Origin: Paenibacillus catalpae
GTDB lineage: Bacteria > Bacillota > Bacilli > Paenibacillales > Paenibacillaceae
DNA: 64,000 nt
Direction: 5' to 3'
NCBI RefSeq assembly: GCF_900112695.1
Contig: NZ_FOMT01000004.1
Coordinates: 248,001-312,000 of the forward strand
The notes under the pieces are model-generated. The model searched no databases, had not been told where the DNA came from, and was given only the letters and a program-made list of their open reading frames with translations. Both the position numbers and the translations under genes were made by a program. This document shows, one piece after another, positions 51,655-60,849 of this stretch (its first letter is position 1; each line of letters starts with the position of its first letter).

Positions 51655-52272
51655 ATGAATGCATCGTACTCGGAACTGCGGGCCAGAGCAAGAGACAGCT
51701 TGAGAGGCAATTGGGGAAAAGCGATTGGGGGCTTTGTGCTGTCCATGCTGATGGCAGCCGTCGTTAGTCTGCTTAACTACTTGATCCCGATTCTCGGCAA
51801 TCTGGTCGGCATCCTGATCAGCGGCTCCATCTCGCTTGGGCTGATCAGCTTCTTTCTGGGCATTGCGAGAAAAGAAAACCCGCCCGTATCGGAGGTCTTT
51901 AGCGGCTTCTCTCTCTTTATCAAAGCATTCTGCCTGTACTTTATGATCGGCTTATTCACCTTTTTATGGACGCTTCTGCTTATCATCCCGGGCATAATCG
52001 CTGCGCTCCGATACTCTCAAGCCTATTTTATCCTTCGCGATAACCCGGACATTGGCGTCATGGATGCCATTCGTGAAAGCAGACAGCTGATGATCGGCAA
52101 CAAATGGCGCTACTTCGTGCTGCAGCTCACTTTCATCGGATGGGCCATTCTGGCCGCGATCCCTTTTGGCATCGGCTATCTATGGCTGTGTCCTTACATT
52201 AGTGTTACGCAAGCTCACTTCTATGATAATGTGACGGGCAGATCCCAGGCTCCAGCTCCTGATTCGTTCTGA
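51655..52272 (+). CDS. DUF975 family membrane protein (paralogue)
   Basis: A 205-residue membrane protein of DUF975, the same length as and collinear with the gene at 22963-23580: YSELRARARDSLRGNWGKA, GIARKENPPVSEVFSGFSLF, IIPGIIAALRYSQAYFILRDNPDIGVMDAIRESRQLM and an identical TQAHFYD end. The ATG follows AGGAGGT. About five hydrophobic segments. Function unknown. In both places the gene follows a large secreted-protein gene, which may be coincidence. Confidence 0.85.
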   Translation: MNASYSELRARARDSLRGNWGKAIGGFVLSMLMAAVVSLLNYLIPILGNLVGILISGSISLGLISFFLGIARKENPPVSEVFSGFSLFIKAFCLYFMIGLFTFLWTLLLIIPGIIAALRYSQAYFILRDNPDIGVMDAIRESRQLMIGNKWRYFVLQLTFIGWAILAAIPFGIGYLWLCPYISVTQAHFYDNVTGRSQAPAPDSF

Positions 52273-52285
52273 AGATTATAGAAAC

Positions 52286-52320
52286 AGAAGAGACAGCGGC
52301 ACCCGCTGTCTCTTCCTGTT
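52286..52320. terminator. Rho-independent terminator
   Basis: AAGAGACAGCGG (52288-52299) and CCGCTGTCTCTT (52303-52314) pair perfectly over 12 bases with a three-base loop, followed by CCTGTTTGTT. It lies behind the DUF975 gene. Confidence 0.85.
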
Positions 52321-52328
52321 TGTTATGG

Positions 52329-52412
52329 CTATCCCTTGTACCATTTTCTAAGCAGATTAATATGAGCCTGATGATAACGACTATGATCCGCCATATGCCA
52401 TAGCCCTTCCAT
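52329..52412 (-). pseudogene. Remnant of a DinB family protein C-terminus
   Basis: A 27-codon frame reads LWHMADHSRYHQAHINLLRKW before a stop, matching the last helix of DinB/YfiT-type metal-binding proteins (H-M-V-x-H-x-x-Y-H-R-G-Q-I). The two histidines with three-residue spacing are kept, but the rest of the gene is missing and a rhodanese gene begins right behind it. Assigned by eye. Confidence 0.4.
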
Positions 52413-52415
52413 TTT

Positions 52416-52844
52416 TCACCCCACCATTGGTGCGGTCTCGACATGCGTGCCTTCTACTTCGTTGCCCTCTTTGCGCCAGTACTCGATGCCGCCAAGCATC
52501 TCTTTTACTTTAAAGCCTAGACCGGACAAGCGCGCAGCCCCTTTGGTACCGCCGTTGCAGGCCGGGCTCCAGCAGTAAACGACGATCAGCTGCTCTTTCG
52601 AGAAGGCCGCGGTTGTCTCCGCTGTCATCTCTCTCGACGGCAGGTTAATGGCCCCGGGAATATGGCACTCGGCATAAGCCTTTGGACTGCGCACATCAAT
52701 CAGCAGGAAATCGTTCAGTCCATGCTGCATATCGTAATGCACATCCGCGACATCCGTCTCAACGGACAGCTTGTTCATATAGTGGCGATGCGTAGCTTCA
52801 GGTGTTGCTGCAGGGGTTTCAAGAACGAGAGAAAAAGTTTTCAT
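52416..52844 (-). CDS. Rhodanese-like sulfurtransferase domain protein
   Basis: A 142-residue single-domain rhodanese. DFLLIDVRSPKAYAECHIPGAINLPSRE is the family N-terminal signature. The active-site Cys91 lies in VVYCWSPACNGGTKGAARL, with a second Cys five residues on, so the loop is C-x-S-P-A-C-N instead of the usual C-x-x-G-x-R. ATG 52844 is chosen because GGAGG lies eight bases before it; an ATG six bases earlier is too close to that site. It would transfer sulfur from a persulfide. Next to a LysR gene in the same direction. Confidence 0.85.
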   Translation of the reverse strand: MKTFSLVLETPAATPEATHRHYMNKLSVETDVADVHYDMQHGLNDFLLIDVRSPKAYAECHIPGAINLPSREMTAETTAAFSKEQLIVVYCWSPACNGGTKGAARLSGLGFKVKEMLGGIEYWRKEGNEVEGTHVETAPMVG

Positions 52845-52948
52845 AATCATTGCCTCCAGTTAGGGGATTTGCCAAGTGCTTGGCTTGTTGAGAACAATGT
52901 AACACATCCCCTACTAACGGAGTTATCGATGGTTTTCGATCACTAACT

Positions 52949-53836
52949 TCAAAGATTCTGATGATTCCCTGCGCCAATCAAGTCCACGAAGCCAAGGAAC
53001 GCTTTGGACTGCCACTTTTTCTTGGAGTAAATAAGCTGGGTATAGAACTTGCATTCCGGATGGGCAAAAGGCACCGCAATCAATTGCCGCTTCCGAATCT
53101 CGTCAGCTACCGCAATACGAGGCAATAAGGCAACGCCAAGACCATACACAACGCATTGCTTGATTGCTTCCAGATTGCCAAATTCGTATGAAGGCTTGAA
53201 GTCGATCTCGCTGCCACGAAGTACCTTAAGAAGCATCGCCCGGTACGTACAGCCATCCTCGGTCAGGATCAACGGTTCACCGGCCAGATCTTCGGCTTGA
53301 ATCGCGTTCAGCCCTTTAAAGCGATGCTCAGGATTCGCGATAATAACTAGCTCCTCTTCCCGCAGCACATGCGTATGGAGCTCCGGGTCGGAGAATGGCG
53401 GATCCAGAATAATCCCCACATCAAGCGCCCCTTCTTTGACCTGTTCAATAATAATCGGCTCATTTCCCGGCTGAAGCATAATACTGATGTCCGGATACTG
53501 CTGACGGTAAGTCTGCAAATGCGGCGGCAAATAATAGGCAGCCAGTGTCTCGATGGTCCCGATGGATAGCGTACCCTTCGACTGCCTGGAGACTACTTCC
53601 TTCGATTCTTCATGCAGCCTGAGCACTTCCTTTGCATAAGGAAGCAGCGCTTCTCCGGCTATCGTCAGCCTCATGCTTCTGCCAAACCGTTCAACAAGCA
53701 CTGCCCCGTAAGATTCTTCAAGACGCTGAATCTGCGTGGTAATGCTGGACTGGGCATAGCCCAGATACTCGGCGGCGCGGGTGAAGCTCCCATGCTTTGC
53801 GACTTCACAGAAGGTTCTCAAATAGGTTAGCTCCAT
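52949..53836 (-). CDS. LysR family transcriptional regulator
   Basis: A 295-residue LysR protein. The winged HTH (1-60) reads YLRTFCEVAKHGSFTRAAEYLGYAQSSITTQIQRLE, and the effector domain (about 90-290) includes ALDVGIILDPPFSDPEL and VVYGLGVALLPRIAVADEI. ATG 53836 lies eight bases after GAGGAGG. It follows the YesN-like gene by 18 bases, so it could be transcribed with that operon. The gene it controls is not evident; the adjacent rhodanese is a candidate. Confidence 0.87.
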   Translation of the reverse strand: MELTYLRTFCEVAKHGSFTRAAEYLGYAQSSITTQIQRLEESYGAVLVERFGRSMRLTIAGEALLPYAKEVLRLHEESKEVVSRQSKGTLSIGTIETLAAYYLPPHLQTYRQQYPDISIMLQPGNEPIIIEQVKEGALDVGIILDPPFSDPELHTHVLREEELVIIANPEHRFKGLNAIQAEDLAGEPLILTEDGCTYRAMLLKVLRGSEIDFKPSYEFGNLEAIKQCVVYGLGVALLPRIAVADEIRKRQLIAVPFAHPECKFYTQLIYSKKKWQSKAFLGFVDLIGAGNHQNL

Positions 53837-53854
53837 GGCTGACACCTCCTCTCC

Positions 53855-55057
53855 CTAAGCTTGCTCAACCCGTTTGCGATATTGATTCGGGGGCAGACCC
53901 GTTGTTTTCTTAAATGCCGTGCTGAAATAATGCTGAGACTCGTAACCCGTCTTCTCCGCTATTTCATGGATAGCCAGATCCGTTTCATTCAGCAGCCGTA
54001 TCGCTTCCTTCATCCGGGCTGTTGTCAGCATGCTGATAAAGGAAGCCCCCATCTCCTGCTTGAAAATCCGGCTCAAGTAAACCGACGACACGTTTAACTC
54101 GCCTGCGATTCCCTCAAGCGAAAGGTTCTGATCGTCATACCGGTCCGCAATGATTTCCTTCGTCCGGCGGACGAACGGACTTAGCCGGGTCTCCCGATTG
54201 ACGCTGGCCCGCGCTTCCGCATAGAGCGACGGCACATTCCCGGACGAGCTTGGCTGGTAGCTGGCGACAATCTCAATCTTCAAATAACCGGCCACATCCG
54301 CTTCAATCCGTCGAAATACCGCTTCCTGCGGCTTGCCCCAGATGAGCACAACAATTAACCCTACTTTATCTCGGAAATGAACGGAAGTAAACGGCTCAAG
54401 ATGCTCTTCCATAATATTCTCGATCGCGAACAATAGAAGCTGACGGTCCTTCTCGGAAAAGAACGCCTTACCCTTTGACTGCTCAGGCCATCTGATCACG
54501 CCAACATAATCCGGCTCCTCGGCCGGCATCCGAAGGAAAGACAGCTGCTCCTTGATCTCCGCTTCCCCCAGCTCTCCCTTGATCCATTCGAGGCAGAATC
54601 TTTCCCGCAGAAGCGCGAAGTTCTTATCGATCTGCTTGGAGGCCATTTGCAGCAGCTCTTCATTAACCGTTGTCTCCTCCAGCTTCTGAACGACCCGTGC
54701 CAGCACTTCCCCCAGCATCTCCGGATTAACCGGCTTCAGAATATAATCATCGACTTCCAGCTTGATTGCTTCGTAAGCATAATTAAATTCATCATGGCCG
54801 GTAATAATGACGATCTTGCACTTTGGAAGCTGTTCCCGAAGATGGCTGATCAAGGTGAGGCCGTTCATAATGGGCATGCTCAAATCGACGAGCAGAATTT
54901 GCGCCTGTTTCTCTACGGCAAGCTCCAGCGCCTCTTCCCCGTCCTCGGCTTCTCCAACGACTTCCAGCCGCAGTTCATCCCATGGTATGGAGCTGCGGAT
55001 TCCTTCCCGGATTATCGACTCGTCATCCGCGATTAATACCTTCCATTTACGCGTCAT
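53855..55057 (-). CDS. AraC-type response regulator (YesN-like) of a sugar three-component system
   Basis: A 400-residue regulator: receiver (1-125) with Asp58 in ILLVDLSMPIMNG and Lys in YILKPVNPE, a middle region, and an AraC double HTH (about 295-395; LSLEGIAGELNVSSVYLSRIFKQEMGASFISML and IHEIAEKTGYESQHYFSTAFKKTTGLPPNQYR). Its start overlaps the end of the kinase gene by 11 bases. In clostridial XylFII-LytS-YesN systems this component activates the adjacent xylose transporter; the same job is inferred here for the chvE-mmsAB operon. Confidence 0.9.
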   Translation of the reverse strand: MTRKWKVLIADDESIIREGIRSSIPWDELRLEVVGEAEDGEEALELAVEKQAQILLVDLSMPIMNGLTLISHLREQLPKCKIVIITGHDEFNYAYEAIKLEVDDYILKPVNPEMLGEVLARVVQKLEETTVNEELLQMASKQIDKNFALLRERFCLEWIKGELGEAEIKEQLSFLRMPAEEPDYVGVIRWPEQSKGKAFFSEKDRQLLLFAIENIMEEHLEPFTSVHFRDKVGLIVVLIWGKPQEAVFRRIEADVAGYLKIEIVASYQPSSSGNVPSLYAEARASVNRETRLSPFVRRTKEIIADRYDDQNLSLEGIAGELNVSSVYLSRIFKQEMGASFISMLTTARMKEAIRLLNETDLAIHEIAEKTGYESQHYFSTAFKKTTGLPPNQYRKRVEQA

Positions 55058-56900
55058 GCGTGCTCTGCCCCTTCCGATGAATAATAGGATGCTTAATGAC
55101 TACCGTAGTTCCGGCTTTCTCTTTGCTCTCAATGGTAATGCCGTACGTCTCGCCAAAGCTTAACCGGATCCGTTCCTGAACGTTCCTTAGTCCGTAGCTG
55201 GTCGTCTGCCCCTCCGAACGTTCTGCCGCAGCACGCTGCGCAGCATTTGTCTCGTTAACGGAGGGCACGGCGTCAAGCACAACGCGCAGTGCCTCAAGCC
55301 TGGCCTCCGTCATGCCTGCTCCGTCATCCTGGATGGCCAATTCCAGCATTTCCTCGCTAATAATCGCGCGAATGGTGATCATTCCCGGACCCCGGCGTTC
55401 CTTAATGCCGTGATAGATGGCGTTCTCCACAAGCGGCTGAAGAATCAGCTTCAGCACATAGAGGTCATCACCGTTTCCGGCTACATCGATGCTATAGTTC
55501 AGCTTATCCTTGTACCGGGTCTGCTGGATTTTCAAATAACTGCGGATATGCTCCATCTCGTCGGCAAGCGGAATCATCTCCTGCCCCTTGCTTAACCCGA
55601 TCCGGAACAGCTTGGACAGAGCCTCGACCATCTCCGTTGCTTCCTTCGCGCCGTCCTTGCGGGCAAGCCATTGGATGGTATCAAGCGTGTTATACAGAAA
55701 ATGCGGCTGAATATGAGCTTGCAGACTGCGCAGCTCCGCCTCACGCTTCAGGCGCTGCTCCGCCCATACCTGCGAGATGAGACGGGTCATCTGCGACAGC
55801 ATCTTGTTAAAGCTGCGTCCGAGCAGGCCAATCTCATCCTCCCGCTCCTCCGGAATGCGGATGCTCATGTTGCCTTCCTCCACCTTGCGCATGAAGGAGG
55901 CCAGCTGCGAGATCGGCCGGGAGATCGAATGAGACAAGTAATACGAAGCGGCAATGCCAAGCATGCACACAATAAAGACGAAGGTGACCAGATATAAGTT
56001 AATGTCCTTAATCTCCTGCACGCTGTCCTGAACCGCAAAGACCCCTACGGTTGTCCAGTTCGTGAAGGACGATTTCTGATAAATAAATTGCAGCTTCTGG
56101 CTTTCTACGGTTTGGGAGAACATACCGGATGGCTGCTGCCCCATCATCGCCATATCCAAGCTCCCGAGCTTGGAGTTTCTTGGCGCATAGATGCTCTCGC
56201 CCTTGTCATTAATAACCATCAAGTAACCCGATTTCCCAAGCCTCACGTCGCGGACGGTTTCCGCAATCACTCGCAGCTTAAGATCGATAAGGACGACCCC
56301 TAACGTCTTCTGCGTGTCCGGATCCTGAATGGCGCGGACAACCGAGACAACCTCGTTGTCCTTGTAATTGGAGTGGGTCGTCACGTTCCGGTTAGCCGGA
56401 TGACCGATGATTTTGAAGATCCCTTTGGCTCTGACAGCTTCCTGGTACCACGTCTCTTCCGTCAGACTTTCGCTTGTCCGGGCGTACATCTCATTGCTGA
56501 AGTAATCCCCGTTAGGCCGCACCACAATAATGCCCGCAACCTCCGAATAGAGCGTCGTAAAACTCTGCAGAAATTTGGACATGCGGTACTCCTCGTGGTC
56601 GTCATCAATGGCTGCTTTTCCCTCGCTTAAGAAAGCCTGGATTTCAGGATTCATCGATATAAAATAGGATATATTCTGAATATTGCCCGCGTAATAATCC
56701 AGGGACTTGTTCACATTGTCAATCAGCTGCATCGTATGGCCGTTGACCTGTTTCTCGACAATGCCGTTAACAATCCATCCCATTAACAGTCCAATAACAA
56801 GAGAAGGCAAAATGCTGATCAGCAAAAAATGCAGGATGAGCTTGTATCGGATTGACCAGTTGTTCAGTTGGAAGCTCTTCTGAAGCTGTTTGAATACCAT
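55047..56900 (-). CDS. Sensor histidine kinase (LytS/YesM-like) of a sugar three-component system
   Basis: A 617-residue kinase: a membrane segment (about 24-47), an extracellular Cache-like domain (about 50-290), a second membrane segment (about 300-320), HAMP (SISRPISQLASFMRKVEEGNM), then LQAHIQPHFLYNTLDTIQW with the phosphoacceptor His and an ATPase domain ending SYGLRNVQERIRLSFG. The gene starts 20 bases after the membrane-anchored sugar-binding protein, which is its likely partner outside the membrane. Confidence 0.9.
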   Translation of the reverse strand: MVFKQLQKSFQLNNWSIRYKLILHFLLISILPSLVIGLLMGWIVNGIVEKQVNGHTMQLIDNVNKSLDYYAGNIQNISYFISMNPEIQAFLSEGKAAIDDDHEEYRMSKFLQSFTTLYSEVAGIIVVRPNGDYFSNEMYARTSESLTEETWYQEAVRAKGIFKIIGHPANRNVTTHSNYKDNEVVSVVRAIQDPDTQKTLGVVLIDLKLRVIAETVRDVRLGKSGYLMVINDKGESIYAPRNSKLGSLDMAMMGQQPSGMFSQTVESQKLQFIYQKSSFTNWTTVGVFAVQDSVQEIKDINLYLVTFVFIVCMLGIAASYYLSHSISRPISQLASFMRKVEEGNMSIRIPEEREDEIGLLGRSFNKMLSQMTRLISQVWAEQRLKREAELRSLQAHIQPHFLYNTLDTIQWLARKDGAKEATEMVEALSKLFRIGLSKGQEMIPLADEMEHIRSYLKIQQTRYKDKLNYSIDVAGNGDDLYVLKLILQPLVENAIYHGIKERRGPGMITIRAIISEEMLELAIQDDGAGMTEARLEALRVVLDAVPSVNETNAAQRAAAERSEGQTTSYGLRNVQERIRLSFGETYGITIESKEKAGTTVVIKHPIIHRKGQSTHDA

Positions 56901-56920
56901 CGTTAGCGCTCCCTTTTCCG

Positions 56921-57934
56921 TTACTTGGCATAGAACTGGTCTACATCTTCAGGGGTCACCACGGTAATGCCCGTATCGATATTCGTCGGCAAAGGCGGGA
57001 TGCTTGAGCCCGCGTTATCCGACATCGGATTGACCATATGATTGCGGAGATGAAACAGCTGCATCAGCGACCAATACCCCATATTCCATGTGCCTTGCGC
57101 CAAAGTCGCCGAGATGGTACCGCTCTTGACCATATCGAGCGTTCCTTTATCCGTGTCAAAGCTGATAATCCGCACCTGATCAAGCTTGCCTAAGCGAAGA
57201 ATCGCATTCCCTGCGCCTACGCCGCCATTTGCCTCCGTTACGAATATCCCGTTCAGATCCGGGAATCTCTTCAGCAGATCACGCACCTTCTGCTCCGAAA
57301 TCATCTGATCTCCTTTACCGTCGGCAATTCCGACAAGCTGAAGGTCGGGGAATTCCTTCTCAAGCGTTTCTTCAAATCCTCTTGTCCGCTCCTGATGGTT
57401 TAGCTGCTTGGGCAGCGTCACTACGCCAACCTTGCCGATTCCCCCTGTCAGCTCCGCCATCTTGCGGGCCGCCGTTACGCCGGCGTTATAGTTATTGGTG
57501 CCAATGTAAGAATACGCTTTGCTGTTCGGAGCATCCGAGTCGAACATTACAACGGGAATGCCGGCTTCCACCGCTTTATTAATCGCCGAATTCAGAGCCT
57601 CGGAATCAATGGCGCTTACCGCTATTCCGGCGGGACTTCGCGCAATGACCTGCTCCAGCACCATCACTTCCTCCTGCACATCGTATTGCGTAGAGCCGCG
57701 GTACTCGACCGACACGCCAAGCGCTTCCGCAGCATCCTCGAAGCCCTTCAGTCCATTTTTCCAATAATCGATACCGGCCAGAAAATTCACCATTACATAC
57801 TTCTCGTCGAGCGTACCGTGCAGCCCTTCCGGCTCATTCAACAGCCCGCTGTTGTCTTCTTTAACAAAAACCATATATAGATAAGCCATTAGCGTGCCGA
57901 TCAGAACGATATATACGAGCAGTAGCTTTTTCAA
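56921..57934 (-). CDS. Membrane-anchored sugar-binding sensor protein (XylFII-like)
   Basis: A 337-residue periplasmic-binding-protein-like (RbsB family) protein. KKLLLVYIVLIGTLMAYLYMVF is a membrane anchor with no lipobox Cys, so it is tethered rather than a typical lipoprotein receptor. The binding domain includes NFLAGIDYWKNGLKGFEDAAEALG, GIAVSAIDSEALNSAINKAVEAGIPVVMFDSDAP and ISFDTDKGTLDMVKSG. The start is TTG at 57934 following GGGGGGATCGGG. With the kinase and regulator behind it, the layout is that of XylFII-LytS-YesN, where the binding protein presents the sugar to the kinase. Confidence 0.85.
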   Translation of the reverse strand: MKKLLLVYIVLIGTLMAYLYMVFVKEDNSGLLNEPEGLHGTLDEKYVMVNFLAGIDYWKNGLKGFEDAAEALGVSVEYRGSTQYDVQEEVMVLEQVIARSPAGIAVSAIDSEALNSAINKAVEAGIPVVMFDSDAPNSKAYSYIGTNNYNAGVTAARKMAELTGGIGKVGVVTLPKQLNHQERTRGFEETLEKEFPDLQLVGIADGKGDQMISEQKVRDLLKRFPDLNGIFVTEANGGVGAGNAILRLGKLDQVRIISFDTDKGTLDMVKSGTISATLAQGTWNMGYWSLMQLFHLRNHMVNPMSDNAGSSIPPLPTNIDTGITVVTPEDVDQFYAK

Positions 57935-57999
57935 CCCGATCCCCCCGTCAACTTTCTCTATAAAACGCAAAAAATCGCTTTCATTAACATAGCAGTTAA

Positions 58000-58032
58000 G
58001 CGCGTCTAGACACAAGATGTGTTTAGACGCGC
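58000..58032 (-). other. Intercistronic hairpin between transporter and sensor genes
   Basis: GCGCGTCTA-gACACA and TGTGTt-TAGACGCGC (58000-58014 with 58018-58032) form a stem of about 15 pairs with one G-U pair and a three-base loop. No U-run follows on the minus strand, so it is more likely a processing or stabilising element than a complete terminator. Confidence 0.6.
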
Positions 58033-58051
58033 CGAAATACCGCTAAAGTTA

Positions 58052-59215
58052 TTAAGCTGATTTGTTTTTGTTATAGAGGTCAAAAGCAACGGCAAGCAGC
58101 AGCACCAGGCCTTTGATGCCTTGCTGATAATCAATGCCGAGACCAATGAGCGACATGCCGTTGTTCATGACGCCCATGACAAGGCCGCCAATGATCGCCC
58201 CAATTACCGTACCGACGCCGCCGGTAGCCGATGCCCCGCCGATGAATACAGCCGCGATGGCATCCAGCTCAAAGTTCACGCCCGCCTTCGGAGTCGCCGC
58301 ATTCAGCCTTGCTGCAAAGACAAGACCCGCAAGGGCAGCAAGCACGCCCATGTTGACGAATACCCAGAAGGTCATTTTTTTCGTCTTCACGCCTGACAGC
58401 CTTGCTGCCTTCTCGTTGCCGCCAAGCGCATAGATATGACGACCCATAACGGTTTTGCGCATGACGAAGGTGTACAGCGCAACCAGAACGAACAGCATGA
58501 TCAGAATGTTCGGAAGACCTTTATACGAAGCAAGCACGTAAGTGAATAAATTGGTGATGATGACCACTGCCGCCAGCTTGATGAGGAAGAAGGGAACCGG
58601 CAGCAATTCAAGATTATACCGTTTCTGAACCAGGCGGCCGCGCCACTCCATAAAGATGTAGAGCACCGATAGAACGATGCCGATTAACACCGTTAGAAGA
58701 TGAATGTCCCAGCCTCCGGGGAGATCAGGCAGAAATCCGGTACTCATGGAACGGAAGCCTTCCGGGAACGGAGCAACGGATTTGCCGTCCAGCACGAGCA
58801 TGGTTAACCCGCGGAACAACAGCATCCCCGCCAGCGTTACGATAAAGGACGGAATCCGCACGTAGGCGACCCAAAAACCTTGCCAAGCTCCTACAATAGC
58901 TCCAAACAGAAGCGACAATACCATCGCAACCGGGAAAGACATCCCGTGCTTGACCATCATAATAGCGGAGACTGCCCCGACGAATGCCGCTATCGAACCG
59001 ACCGACAGATCGATATGACCCGTAATAATGACAAGGAGCATACCGATGGCCAGAATGAGAATATAGCTGTTCTGAAGAATAAGATTCGTAATATTAAGTG
59101 GTTTCAATAAAATGCCGTCAGATAGAAACTGAAAGAGCAGCATGATTAATATTAAAGCAATGAACATGCCATACTGCCGGATATTGCTGCGAAATAATTT
59201 CAGCGCGGTTTCCAT
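58052..59215 (-). CDS. mmsB: Multiple monosaccharide ABC transporter permease
   Basis: A 387-residue CUT2-type permease (MmsB/GguB/XylH family) with about ten hydrophobic segments. LAIGMLLVIITGHIDLSVGSIAAFVGAVSAIMM and RLNAATPKAGVNFELDAIAAVFIGGASATGGVGTV are diagnostic. AGGAGG stands ahead of the ATG. It follows the ATPase by six bases and forms the channel for sugars brought by the ChvE-like lipoprotein. Confidence 0.9.
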   Translation of the reverse strand: METALKLFRSNIRQYGMFIALILIMLLFQFLSDGILLKPLNITNLILQNSYILILAIGMLLVIITGHIDLSVGSIAAFVGAVSAIMMVKHGMSFPVAMVLSLLFGAIVGAWQGFWVAYVRIPSFIVTLAGMLLFRGLTMLVLDGKSVAPFPEGFRSMSTGFLPDLPGGWDIHLLTVLIGIVLSVLYIFMEWRGRLVQKRYNLELLPVPFFLIKLAAVVIITNLFTYVLASYKGLPNILIMLFVLVALYTFVMRKTVMGRHIYALGGNEKAARLSGVKTKKMTFWVFVNMGVLAALAGLVFAARLNAATPKAGVNFELDAIAAVFIGGASATGGVGTVIGAIIGGLVMGVMNNGMSLIGLGIDYQQGIKGLVLLLAVAFDLYNKNKSA

Positions 59216-59221
59216 GCTGTC

Positions 59222-60751
59222 CTACCTCCTGCTTATCGTCATATACTTCATGAGCGTTTCCTGGCTGGCCTCGGCTCTTGGCACTTCTCCTGTGAAACGC
59301 CCTTCGCTCATGACATAAATGCGGTCGCACATGCCAAGCAGCTCCGGCAGCTCCGAGGAGATCATCAGAATGCCTTTTCCTTGCGCAGCCAGCTGATTAA
59401 TAATCGTATAGATCTCGTATTTAGCCCCTACATCAATCCCACGGGTTGGTTCATCGAGAATAAGCAGATCCGGCCCGGTAAAAATCCATTTGCTCAGCAC
59501 GACCTTCTGCTGATTTCCTCCGCTCAAATTGCCCGTTTGCTGATGGATGCTTGGCGTCTTAATGTTCAGCTTCTTGCGGAAGCCTTCCGCCTCGGTTATC
59601 TCTTTGTAGTCATCCACCACGAACCATTTGGAAATCGCCCGCAGGTTAGCAAGCATTGTATTCCGCTTAATATCATCCATCAAGATCAGCCCGTATTCCT
59701 TGCGGTCTTCGGTCACATAAGCAATGCCCTCGTCGATCGCTTTGCTGATGTCGGGCAGCTTCGTCTCACGGCCGTTCTTGAACAGCTGGCCGCTGATTTT
59801 TTTGCCGTAGGACTGGCCGAAGATACTCATCGCAAGCTCCGTGCGGCCCGCACCCATCAGCCCCGCAATGCCTACAATTTCGCCCCGGTTAACGTGGAAG
59901 CTGACATCATCGATCACCTTCCGTTCCGACTGCAGCGGATGATAGACGTTCCAGTTCTTCACCTCGAACAGCTTCTCGCCAATCTGAGGCTCCCGCTCCG
60001 GATAACGATGGGTTAGATCTCGTCCAACCATTCCTTTAATGATCCGGTCCTCGGTAATCTGATCTTCCTTCACTAGCAGCGTCTCGATCGTCTGGCCGTC
60101 CCGCAATATCGTTATCGAGTCGGCAACCTTCATAATCTCGTTAAGCTTGTGCGAAATAATAATGGACGTAAGGCCCTGCTCCTTGAAGGCCAGCATCAAA
60201 TTCAGCAGATTCTCGCTGTCCTCTTCATTAAGCGCAGCGGTTGGTTCGTCCAGAATAAGCAGCTTTACTTCCTTCGATAACGCTTTGGCTATCTCGACAA
60301 GCTGCTGTTTGCCTACTCCCATCGTCCCTGCAAGGGTATTCGGAGACTCGGACAAACCTACCGTTTTGAGCAGCTCCCGCGTCTTCACGACGGTCTCGTT
60401 CCAGTTGATAATGCCGCGGCTTGCCTGCTCATTTCCAAGAAAAATATTCTCGGCTACGGATAGCTGCGGAATAAGCGCCAGCTCCTGGTGGATAATGACG
60501 ATGCCGAGTTGTTCGCTGCTTCCGATATCTTTAAATTCGCAGGCATTGCCCTTGAATAAAATGTCGCCTTCATATGAACCATGCGGATATACGCCGGAGA
60601 GTACCTTCATCAGCGTTGATTTGCCCGCGCCGTTCTCTCCCATGAGCGCATGAATTTCGCCTTCTTTTACCTTCAAGTTGACATTCTCCAGCGCCTTAAC
60701 GCCCGGAAAGGTTTTGGTGATTCCCCGCATTTCGAGCAGGATATCCGTCAA
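59222..60751 (-). CDS. mmsA: Multiple monosaccharide ABC transporter ATP-binding protein
   Basis: A 509-residue double ATPase of the MmsA/GguA/XylG type. First half: GENGAGKST and LLILDEPTAALNEED. Second half: the degenerate Walker A GLMGAGRTE, LSGGNQQKVVLSKW and LLILDEPTRGIDVG, as usual in CUT2 ATPases. The start is taken as TTG 60751, which gives the normal family length and the N-terminus TDILLEMRGITKTFPGV; the site ahead of it (GGTGATAG) is only fair. It is preceded by a hairpin behind the chvE gene. Confidence 0.9.
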   Translation of the reverse strand: MTDILLEMRGITKTFPGVKALENVNLKVKEGEIHALMGENGAGKSTLMKVLSGVYPHGSYEGDILFKGNACEFKDIGSSEQLGIVIIHQELALIPQLSVAENIFLGNEQASRGIINWNETVVKTRELLKTVGLSESPNTLAGTMGVGKQQLVEIAKALSKEVKLLILDEPTAALNEEDSENLLNLMLAFKEQGLTSIIISHKLNEIMKVADSITILRDGQTIETLLVKEDQITEDRIIKGMVGRDLTHRYPEREPQIGEKLFEVKNWNVYHPLQSERKVIDDVSFHVNRGEIVGIAGLMGAGRTELAMSIFGQSYGKKISGQLFKNGRETKLPDISKAIDEGIAYVTEDRKEYGLILMDDIKRNTMLANLRAISKWFVVDDYKEITEAEGFRKKLNIKTPSIHQQTGNLSGGNQQKVVLSKWIFTGPDLLILDEPTRGIDVGAKYEIYTIINQLAAQGKGILMISSELPELLGMCDRIYVMSEGRFTGEVPRAEASQETLMKYMTISRR

Positions 60752-60788
60752 AGCTATCACCACGCCTTCAATTGATAATGGAAAATGA

Positions 60789-60818
60789 TTTAGCAACGGC
60801 TTTGAGGCCGTCGCTAAA
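60789..60818 (-). other. Intercistronic hairpin between chvE and mmsA
   Basis: TTTAGCaACGGC (60789-60800) pairs with GCCGTcGCTAAA (60807-60818), one mismatch, six-base loop. It probably protects or limits read-through so that more binding protein than ATPase is made. Confidence 0.6.
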
Positions 60819-60849
60819 CCATTTGGCTGCCGCAAATACTAGAGCTTGC

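Noticed and set aside
52205..52444. A 79-codon minus-strand frame with a hydrophobic stretch between the DUF975 and rhodanese genes
   Set aside because: It runs across a terminator and overlaps both neighbours. The alternative frame with DinB-like residues explains the stretch better.
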